A DNA stretch of 5,849 nucleotides from Myxococcales bacterium (GTDB taxonomy: Bacteria; Myxococcota_A; Polyangia; Fen-1088), in assembly GCA_003170035.1 (NCBI GenBank), contig PMZX01000039.1, positions 1-5,849 on the forward strand, read 5' to 3'. Shown here in pieces: positions 1 to 5,054 of the stretch (the first letter of the stretch is position 1; the number at the start of each line of letters is the position of its first letter). A program made the translations under genes and the position numbers. The notes below the pieces were generated by a model. That model had not been told where the DNA came from, ran no database searches, and was given only the letters and a program-made list of their open reading frames with translations.

Positions 1-1
1 G

Positions 2-1495
2 CGCATTCCACTTTCTCCTCCTGCAACGAGCCCATCGGGCGCACCCTACAGTGCGAACGATGGCAGCCCAGGGGACCTCGACGGCGACGGCCAGTACGAC
101 ATCGTGCTCAAGTGGGACCCGTCTGACTCGAGGACGGAGTCGCAGGCGGGGACCACCTCGAACGTCTTCCTAGACGGCTATACCCTGGCCGGCAAACGCC
201 TCTGGCGCATCGACCTGGGACCGAATGTTCTCGCCGGGCCACACTACTCCCAATTCGTGGTGTACGACTTTGACAGTGACGGAAAGGCCGAGCTGGCGGT
301 CAAGACAGCCCCAGGAACCAAGGACGGCTCTGGCGCCTTCCTGCACATGGGCCCAGCCGCCACTGACGATGACAGCGCCATCTACCGCAATTCATCCGGC
401 GACGTCCTCACCGGGCCCGAGTACCTGACCGTATTCAGCGGGGCGGATGGCAAGGAGTTGGCCACCGTGGATTTCGAGGTGAAGCGCTGGTCCGGCCTGG
501 AACATGGCTTCCCCGACACGTCGAGGGCGTATTCCTTCTTGGGATCGGCCGGGTTCGTCAGTGATGCTGGAGTCAGCACGGTGACGACCGGACTGCCGAG
601 CTTCCTGATGGCGCGCGGGATATTCACGCGGACGACCATCACAGCCTGGAACTGGCGCGACGGCCTGCTGACCAAGGTATGGACCATGGACAGCAATGCC
701 GCAGGCAACGCCAAATACGCGGGCCAGGCCGCGCACAGCATGATGGTGGCGGACGTGGACGGCGACGCGGCCCAGGAGATCATCTGGGGCCCGTCCACCA
801 TCGGCAGCGACGGGACACCAAGATGCTCGACCGGCTTCGGTCTTGGCGACGCACTCCACGTGGGCGACCTGCTGCCGTCGCGTCCACGCCTGGAGGTGTT
901 CGTGGTCTCCGAGGCCGCAACCTGGTACGACGTACACGACGCCTCGACTTGCGAGGTGATCGTGAAGGGCCCTGCCAGTGCCCTCAGCAACGGCAACGGC
1001 GTGGCCGATGACATCTCGCCGAGCAATTCAGGGGCAGAGATGTGGAGCACCGGGACCACGGCCCTCCTGTCGGTGAGTGACGGCTCCAGCGTGGGCAGCA
1101 AGCCCACCTCGACCAACTTCCTCATCTACTGGGATGCCGACGAATCGCGCGAGTTGGAAGACGGCACCTCGATCACCAAGTACGGCGGCGGCACGCTGCT
1201 CGACTGCGCCGCGTGCGCGTCGAACAACGGGGCCAAGTCCACCCCGACGTTGACCGCGGACCTCTTCGGCGATTGGCGCGAAGAGATCATCTGGCGCGAA
1301 GCGGACAATTCGGCCCTGCGCGTGTATACAACCACGGACGTGACCGCGCGCCGTATCTACACCCTGATGCACGATCCGCAGTACCGCATGCAGGTGTCGG
1401 CAGAGCAGACCGGTTACAACCAGCCCCCGCATGTCGGCTTTCCGATCGGCAACGGGATGGCCGATCCACCCGTCCCCAGCATCTCCGTCAAGTAG
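2..1495 (+). CDS. Rhamnogalacturonan lyase, PL11 family (5'-truncated by window edge)
   Basis: Secreted-type lyase expected to cleave the rhamnose-galacturonic acid backbone of rhamnogalacturonan I (pectin) by beta-elimination. The frame is open from position 2 and 497 residues are visible. The valine codon GTG at 104 is internal: conserved family sequence (YSANDGSPGDLDGDG) lies before it, so it is not the start. Family hallmarks seen in order: DLDGDG (visible residues 25-30), VLKWDPS, LWRIDLG, AGPHYSQF, DFDSDGKAE, DVDGDAAQE, DLFGDWREEIIWR, RIYTLMHDPQYR and the closing YNQPPHVGFPIGNGM. The aspartate-rich DxDxDG-like loops fit the calcium sites of the eight-bladed PL11 beta-propeller. Family members such as Bacillus YesW are about 600 residues, so roughly 100-150 N-terminal residues, including any signal peptide, lie outside the window. 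The protein ends about 11 residues after the last family motif, with no extra binding module. Five cysteines are compatible with an exported protein. Whether it acts in endo or exo mode cannot be told. Confidence 0.93.
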   Translation, partial: RIPLSPPATSPSGAPYSANDGSPGDLDGDGQYDIVLKWDPSDSRTESQAGTTSNVFLDGYTLAGKRLWRIDLGPNVLAGPHYSQFVVYDFDSDGKAELAVKTAPGTKDGSGAFLHMGPAATDDDSAIYRNSSGDVLTGPEYLTVFSGADGKELATVDFEVKRWSGLEHGFPDTSRAYSFLGSAGFVSDAGVSTVTTGLPSFLMARGIFTRTTITAWNWRDGLLTKVWTMDSNAAGNAKYAGQAAHSMMVADVDGDAAQEIIWGPSTIGSDGTPRCSTGFGLGDALHVGDLLPSRPRLEVFVVSEAATWYDVHDASTCEVIVKGPASALSNGNGVADDISPSNSGAEMWSTGTTALLSVSDGSSVGSKPTSTNFLIYWDADESRELEDGTSITKYGGGTLLDCAACASNNGAKSTPTLTADLFGDWREEIIWREADNSALRVYTTTDVTARRIYTLMHDPQYRMQVSAEQTGYNQPPHVGFPIGNGMADPPVPSISVK

Positions 1496-1507
1496 ACTCG
1501 CCGCGAA

Positions 1508-1541
1508 TCGTTCGAAGCGCTTGCTTCAGCGACGCGAACGA
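1508..1541. terminator. Nested inverted repeat between convergent genes, possible bidirectional terminator
   Basis: Outer arms TCGTTCG (1508-1514) and CGAACGA (1535-1541) are perfect complements. Inside lies a second hairpin, GAAGC (1514-1518) and GCTTC (1523-1527) around the loop GCTT. G1514 is shared, so the two cannot both form completely. The element sits across the 30-bp gap between two convergent stop codons and runs into the last codons of the helicase gene. There is no T-tract on either side, so it is not a classical intrinsic terminator. A role in ending or stabilising both transcripts is inferred from position only. Confidence 0.3.
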
Positions 1542-3805
1542 CCGCGCGAGGGCGCCAACGCGTGCCGGATGGGCTCGACCTCGTCGCAGTAGCAGCCCAA
1601 GCGCCGCGCGATCTCCGCCGCACTTGCGCCCGAGGCGGCACGGCTGGCGACGACCTCGATCACATCCGCCCGGATCGCGCGGCCCCCGATCACGGGAAAT
1701 CCCATGGCCACGTAGGTCGGGTCGCTCACCTCGGAGCTGGGCAGGAACGACACCGCGTCGGCTCTCGGTCGATCCAGTCGCAGGCCAATCTCGGCCTGGC
1801 AAAGCAAGGCACGCTCGCGCAGCGCCGCGGGTTGCATCAACCTGGCAGAAAACACCACATGGCGACCCACCCGCACGCCGGCGCGGCCGAGTGCGCTGCG
1901 ATCATGCGGTGCCAACTCGCGCACCTGCTCGCGCGCGTGGACGACCAGGGCGGTGCCCAATCCCTGTTCGAGTTGATAGACCAAACCGCGCCCCGCGGCT
2001 CCCAGGCTGGCCAGCCGTTCGTCACGCAAGGGTGCCAACAGCTGCACCACCCAATCGCGGGTCCACGCCACGAGCCGCCGGTGCAGACGCAGCCGCTGGC
2101 CAGCGCCCAGATCGTCCACCAGCAGCGTGACCTCGGGCCGCAGGCGATCCACGCCCGCTGCCAGCCGCGCCAACACCTCCCCGCCGTCCAGGATACGGCC
2201 CGCGCCGTCGAGCCGGAAGCGTTCGTGGGCCGCCTCCACCAATCCGTCGATCCAGCGCGGGATCGCTGCGCTCTGCTCCGCCTCCTCACTGCGCGTTTCC
2301 GCCAGCACCGGCACCACCGCCCGCAGCTGCTCGCCCAGCGACCCCTCGCGCCGGCCCCGAGCGCGCGTGCGCCGGGATGTGGGATCCACGAAACGCAACA
2401 CCAGCTTGTCGTGCAAGGCATCGCTCAGTCGGTCCTCGATGGCCCGCGCCCGCTCCTGCCAGGCCCGGGCATCGTCCACCCAGTGCGTGTGGTGCGTGAT
2501 GTACGTCCACGTTCGAATGAAGGCCATGCGTGCCAGCAAGGTATCGATGTCCCCTTGCGCATCGTCGAGAGGGTCGACGTGGCGCCGGATCCAGTCGTCG
2601 GCCAATCGCTGCCGCGCGCCCCGAAGCTGCAGGAACACCGCGCGCAGAAGCTGAAAATGGTCGTCGAGCTGCAACTGGCGATAGTCGGGGATCTGGCAAA
2701 CCTCCCACAGCAGGCTGACGCTCTCGGCGTCGCGCGCACGGGCCATCACCTCGCCGTCTTGTCGCAGCCGCGCCAGGGCGCGTGCGTCCTCAGCCCCGTC
2801 CTGAAGTTCGAGGCAGGCGGCATGAGGCCGCTGGCGCATGGAGGTCATCAGGGCGTCCACCGAGCTGGTGTCCAGCTCCCGGCTGCGCCAGAAGATGCGC
2901 TTCTGCATCGGAAAACTATGGTCCTCGATGGCGCGGCTGACCGCGGCCGGCAACCGCGGCAGTGGCGCGAGCGTGGCAAAGCGCCCGTCGTTGTGGTGCC
3001 GTCCGGCCCGCCCCGCAATCTGTGCCAGTTCTGCGTCTTCCAACTCGCGTTTCTGCCGGCCGTCGAACTTGCACAGCTCGGCAAACGCCACGCAATCCAC
3101 GTCCATGTTGAGGCCCATCCCGATCGCGTCGGTGGCCACCAGATAGTCCACCTCGCCGGCCTGGTACAGAGCCACCTGCGCATTGCGCGCCCGCGGGGAC
3201 AGCGCGCCCAACACCACCGCGGCGCCGCCCCGCCGCACGCGCAACCGTTCGGCCAGTCGGTACACGGCACCAGCCGAAAAGGCCACCACCGCGGTGCGCG
3301 GGGGAAGACCGCGCAACGGCAAGGCACCCGCGCCATAGAGGTGTGATAGGCGCGGCCGGCGATCGATGACCGCCGTGGGCACCAACCGCTCCAGGATGGG
3401 CCGGATGGTGTCGGCGCCCAAAAACCAGGTTTCCTGCCGACCGCGTCCGTGCAGGAGCCGATCGGTGAACACATGGCCGCGCTCGGAGTGGCCGCACAAC
3501 TGGATCTCGTCGACCGCGAGAAAATCCACCTCGCGCTCTATCGGCATGGCCTCGACCGTGCAGACCCAGTAGCGCGGCCGCGGCGGCACGCGCTTTTCTT
3601 CTCCGGTGACCAGGGCCACCGCGCCCTCGCCCACTCGCGCACTCACCCGGTCGTAGACCTCACGCGCCAGCAGGCGCAGGGGCAGACCGATCATCCCGGT
3701 CTGGTGCTGCAGCATCCGCTCCACCGCGCGGTGGGTTTTCCCCGTGTTGGTGGGACCCAACTGCGCGGTGATGGATTGCACACCGTCTGCACGGGGCGGA
3801 TGCAT
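1526..3805 (-). CDS. SUV3-like superfamily 2 ATP-dependent RNA helicase
   Basis: A 759-residue cytosolic helicase expected to unwind RNA using ATP. It resembles SUV3, the mitochondrial helicase that works with an exoribonuclease in RNA turnover, and the bacterial proteins usually annotated only as helicase-related. Motifs seen: Walker A GPTNTGKT (17-24); Walker B as DEIQ (99-102), the SUV3 form rather than DEAD or DEAH; FLGADTIRP (128-136); motif V ATDAIGMGLN (224-233); motif VI QIAGRAGR (262-269). Residues from about 300 onward form a long region with few recognisable motifs. Its GRAGVRVGRHVVF segment and the C-terminal AMGFPVIGGRAIRAD block are as I recall them in bacterial homologues, so the gene looks full length. 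An arginine-rich tail (SRGRSRR) ends it. The ATG at 3805 is the only start available, because an in-frame stop lies seven codons upstream (3824-3826), but no clear Shine-Dalgarno precedes it. An internal GTG nine codons in would still keep Walker A. It is convergent with the PL11 gene and divergent from the glycosyltransferase. The RNA substrate is unknown. Confidence 0.9.
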   Translation of the reverse strand: MHPPRADGVQSITAQLGPTNTGKTHRAVERMLQHQTGMIGLPLRLLAREVYDRVSARVGEGAVALVTGEEKRVPPRPRYWVCTVEAMPIEREVDFLAVDEIQLCGHSERGHVFTDRLLHGRGRQETWFLGADTIRPILERLVPTAVIDRRPRLSHLYGAGALPLRGLPPRTAVVAFSAGAVYRLAERLRVRRGGAAVVLGALSPRARNAQVALYQAGEVDYLVATDAIGMGLNMDVDCVAFAELCKFDGRQKRELEDAELAQIAGRAGRHHNDGRFATLAPLPRLPAAVSRAIEDHSFPMQKRIFWRSRELDTSSVDALMTSMRQRPHAACLELQDGAEDARALARLRQDGEVMARARDAESVSLLWEVCQIPDYRQLQLDDHFQLLRAVFLQLRGARQRLADDWIRRHVDPLDDAQGDIDTLLARMAFIRTWTYITHHTHWVDDARAWQERARAIEDRLSDALHDKLVLRFVDPTSRRTRARGRREGSLGEQLRAVVPVLAETRSEEAEQSAAIPRWIDGLVEAAHERFRLDGAGRILDGGEVLARLAAGVDRLRPEVTLLVDDLGAGQRLRLHRRLVAWTRDWVVQLLAPLRDERLASLGAAGRGLVYQLEQGLGTALVVHAREQVRELAPHDRSALGRAGVRVGRHVVFSARLMQPAALRERALLCQAEIGLRLDRPRADAVSFLPSSEVSDPTYVAMGFPVIGGRAIRADVIEVVASRAASGASAAEIARRLGCYCDEVEPIRHALAPSRGRSRR

Positions 3806-3835
3806 GGGAAAGACACTACTACGTCATGTCGCCGG

Positions 3836-3865
3836 CCACGACCACGGCCACGTCTACGACCACGA
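3836..3865. repeat. Five tandem hexamers (CYACGN) in the divergent intergenic region
   Basis: Five consecutive 6-bp units read CCACGA, CCACGG, CCACGT, CTACGA, CCACGA, giving the consensus CYACGN. The tract starts 31 bp upstream of the helicase start codon, inside its probable promoter or 5' leader. Read as protein it gives low-complexity His/Asp (plus strand) or Arg/Gly (minus strand), but the minus-strand frame has no family similarity and the helicase frame is stopped at 3824-3826. It may be a set of binding sites or a slippage-prone tract; the sequence does not distinguish these. Confidence 0.6.
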
Positions 3866-3877
3866 CCTTCTGCGGCT

Positions 3878-3887
3878 ATCCCGGGAT
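3878..3887. promoter_or_regulatory. 10-bp perfect palindrome ATCCCGGGAT, possible operator
   Basis: A perfect, uninterrupted 10-bp palindrome lies 105 bp before the glycosyltransferase start and 72 bp before the helicase start, between two divergent genes. Its position would allow a dimeric regulator to act on either promoter. GC-rich palindromes of this size are not rare in such DNA, so the functional reading is weak. Confidence 0.2.
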
Positions 3888-3897
3888 TGGGGAGAAA

Positions 3898-3920
3898 CCC
3901 CTCGCCTTGAGGCGAAGGGG
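3898..3920. other. Bulged G/C hairpin upstream of the glycosyltransferase
   Basis: CCCC (3898-3901) and TCGCC (3902-3906) pair with GGCGA (3911-3915) and GGGG (3917-3920) around a TTGA loop, leaving only A3916 bulged. No T-tract follows on the plus strand, so it is not an ordinary terminator. On the minus strand it is followed by GTTTCTCC, a poor T-run. In the divergent region it could be part of the glycosyltransferase 5' leader or a protein-binding site. No convincing -35/-10 pair was found around it. Confidence 0.4.
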
Positions 3921-3970
3921 CAGGGTAGACATGGCCTGCAAAAATCATCCAACCTGGGCCCTGTCTCTCA

Positions 3971-3985
3971 AGAGGTGATTCAGTG
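3971..3985 (+). promoter_or_regulatory. Ribosome binding site supporting a GTG start
   Basis: AGAGGTGA (3971-3978) is a good Shine-Dalgarno match ending four bases before GTG at 3983-3985. It supports this non-ATG start for the glycosyltransferase. The resulting N-terminus (MIDGQKIIVVMPAYN) begins just before the first beta strand of the family 2 fold, where such proteins normally start. Confidence 0.75.
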
Positions 3986-4753
3986 ATTGACGGACAGAAG
4001 ATCATCGTGGTCATGCCGGCCTACAACGCCGAGCAAACTCTCGAACGCACCGTGGCCGAGATACCGGGCATGGTCGACCAGATCGTTGTGGTGGACGACC
4101 GCTCCTCGGATGCAACCTCCGAAGTTGCTCGCCGTCTGGGCCTTCACACCATCGTGCACCCGCAGAACCGCGGGTATGGCGGCAACCAGAAGACGTGTTA
4201 CACCGCGGCCCTGCAGCAGAATGCTGACATCGTCATCATGGTTCACCCCGACTATCAGTACACGCCCAAGCTCGTGCCAGCGCTCGCCCATTGCGTCGCC
4301 AGCGGGCTTTATGACGTGGCCCTCGGGTCCCGAATTCTCGGCGGACGCGCGCTGCAAGGGGGAATGCCGCTGTACAAATACGTCGCCAATCGAGCGCTCA
4401 CCGCAGTGGAGAATCTCCTCATCGATGAGAAGCTTTCCGAGTATCACACGGGATACCGGGCCTTCTCCCGCAAGGTACTCACGACCCTACCGCTGGATGA
4501 GAACGCTGACGGGTTCGTGTTCGACAACCAGATGCTGGTGCAAGCAGCGTACTTCGGGTTTCGCATCGCCGAGGTCACCTGTCCCACCCTGTACTTCGAG
4601 GAAGCATCCTCCATCGGCTTCCGCCGCAGTATCCAATACGGGCTTGGGGTGCTTGGCACCGCCCTCCAATGTCGCCTCGCCCGCATGGGCATCATCACGC
4701 CCGCCTTCTTGTCGCCAACCGGTCGAAGGCTCAAGGTAGACGGACCTGCCTAG
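3983..4753 (+). CDS. Family 2 glycosyltransferase, cytosolic
   Basis: A 256-residue inverting glycosyltransferase with the GT-A fold, expected to move a sugar from a nucleotide-sugar donor to a lipid or glycan acceptor at the cytoplasmic face. Motifs: IIVVMPAYNA (7-16) first strand; VVVDDRSSD (35-43), whose aspartates bind the nucleotide; NRGYGGNQKT (62-71); HPDYQY (88-93) in the position of the metal-binding DxD, with D90 the likely ligand; GSR (115-117); and EYHTGYRAFS (153-162), matching the acceptor-side motif of the dolichyl-phosphate-mannose-synthase-like branch. There is no signal peptide and no C-terminal membrane segment, and the length of about 250 residues is normal for single-domain members. 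It starts at GTG with a good ribosome binding site. It diverges from the helicase, is followed by a 301-bp gap, and so is probably monocistronic. Donor and acceptor cannot be assigned, and no glycan-biosynthesis neighbours are visible. Confidence 0.9.
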   Translation: MIDGQKIIVVMPAYNAEQTLERTVAEIPGMVDQIVVVDDRSSDATSEVARRLGLHTIVHPQNRGYGGNQKTCYTAALQQNADIVIMVHPDYQYTPKLVPALAHCVASGLYDVALGSRILGGRALQGGMPLYKYVANRALTAVENLLIDEKLSEYHTGYRAFSRKVLTTLPLDENADGFVFDNQMLVQAAYFGFRIAEVTCPTLYFEEASSIGFRRSIQYGLGVLGTALQCRLARMGIITPAFLSPTGRRLKVDGPA

Positions 4754-4822
4754 CACTACTGATTGAAATTCTCCCGTCGCCGTCGCTGCTGCGGGGCCCG
4801 TCCGCTTTCTCGCTTCTCGGTC

Positions 4823-4839
4823 AGATACGTCGAGTATCT
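4823..4839 (+). terminator. AGATAC/GTATCT hairpin, weak terminator candidate after the glycosyltransferase
   Basis: A perfect 6-bp stem AGATAC (4823-4828) and GTATCT (4834-4839) with loop GTCGA lies 70 bp past the glycosyltransferase stop codon. The bases that follow (TCCCTC) contain too few T residues for a standard intrinsic terminator, and the stem is A/T-rich and weak. It is the first clean hairpin after the gene. Confidence 0.25.
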
Positions 4840-4887
4840 TCCCTCGGCGCTCGTCGCAGCCGGGCCTCCTCGCGACGCGCCGGAGGG

Positions 4888-4906
4888 CCTGCCGCGTTCC
4901 GGCAGG
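4888..4906. repeat. CCTGCCG/CGGCAGG hairpin
   Basis: A perfect 7-bp inverted repeat, CCTGCCG (4888-4894) and CGGCAGG (4900-4906), surrounds the loop CGTTC. It is embedded in further GC-rich inverted repeats: GGAGG/CCTCC arms just upstream and GGCGC/GCGCC arms just downstream. No T-run follows. It could end or protect the glycosyltransferase transcript, or be one arm of a repetitive extragenic palindrome. Confidence 0.45.
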
Positions 4907-4942
4907 GCGCCTTGCGCGCCGCGCGCGGGCCCGGGCTGCTCC

Positions 4943-4971
4943 TTGCAACCTGGCTGTTTCCTTGCATTAGT
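4943..4971 (+). promoter_or_regulatory. Weak sigma-70-like promoter candidate for the GH9 gene
   Basis: TTGCAA (4943-4948) matches four of six bases of the -35 consensus. ATTAGT (4966-4971), after a 17-bp spacer, matches three of six bases of the -10 consensus and is part of the only locally A/T-richer stretch. Transcription would begin near 4978, giving a 5' leader of about 75 nucleotides that contains exactly the hairpin-forming segment. The match is poor and rests partly on position. Confidence 0.25.
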
Positions 4972-4976
4972 TTGAA

Positions 4977-5048
4977 GCTTCCGGCGGTGTCCCGACGTTA
5001 TCCGCTTGAGCCGGGTTTTCGGAAGCGGCTCCTGCTACCCGAGGAGAG
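4977..5048 (+). promoter_or_regulatory. Structured 5' leader with mutually exclusive hairpins and an anti-Shine-Dalgarno segment
   Basis: Fold A: CCGCTT (5002-5007) pairs with AAGCGG (5023-5028), extended by CCG (5011-5013) with CGG (5020-5022). This leaves CTCCT (5029-5033) free to pair with AGGAG (5042-5046), the Shine-Dalgarno of the next gene, over an 8-nt loop. Fold B: GAGCCG (5008-5013) pairs with CGGCTC (5026-5031), which breaks fold A and occupies part of the anti-Shine-Dalgarno, freeing the ribosome site. A third option pairs GCTTCCG (4977-4983) with CGGAAGC (5020-5026). The pairings are exact in the sequence; switching is inferred. I could not match it to a known riboswitch consensus (cyclic di-GMP, cobalamin, TPP and guanidine were considered). 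Confidence 0.35.
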
Positions 5049-5054
5049 TGCATC

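Larger units (their letters stand above)
4754..5054. other. 301-bp intergenic region, palindrome-rich, no convincing gene
   Basis: No reading frame here has a ribosome binding site together with a recognisable protein; the short open frames are Arg/Pro/Ala-rich translations of GC-rich DNA. The segment holds hairpins at 4823-4839 and 4888-4906, GC-rich inverted repeats around 4865-4886 and 4906-4920 (GGCGC and GCGCC arms), a weak promoter candidate near 4943-4971, and the folded leader of the downstream gene. The middle (about 4785-4930) has the look of a repetitive extragenic palindromic element, but copy number cannot be judged from one window. Confidence 0.6.

Noticed and set aside
382..1125. 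A 247-codon minus-strand frame inside the PL11 gene
   Set aside because: It is antisense to strong PL11 family sequence and has no protein features; a shadow frame of GC-rich DNA.
1213..2130. A 305-codon plus-strand frame spanning the PL11 3' end and the helicase 3' end
   Set aside because: It overlaps two recognised genes in other frames and is extremely Arg/Pro-rich, with no family features.
1562..3346. A 594-codon open frame on the plus strand, antisense to the helicase
   Set aside because: It lies entirely inside the helicase gene, has no recognisable domain and has a composition (Arg, Pro, His, Gln, Ala) typical of the antisense of GC-rich coding DNA. The helicase on the opposite strand has clear motifs.
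3691..4014. A 107-codon minus-strand frame with an Arg/Gly-rich stretch across the hexamer repeats
   Set aside because: It overlaps the start of the helicase in another frame and the start of the glycosyltransferase on the other strand, and its RG-rich part simply reflects the 6-bp repeat.
4763..4975. A 70-codon plus-strand frame after the glycosyltransferase
   Set aside because: It has no Shine-Dalgarno, a composition dominated by Arg, Pro, Gly and Ala, and runs through several palindromes; treated as non-coding.
4977..5054. A known cyclic di-GMP or other catalogued riboswitch in the GH9 leader
   Set aside because: Conserved bases of the cyclic di-GMP-I aptamer and of cobalamin, TPP and guanidine riboswitches were looked for and not found. 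Only generic alternative pairing is supported.
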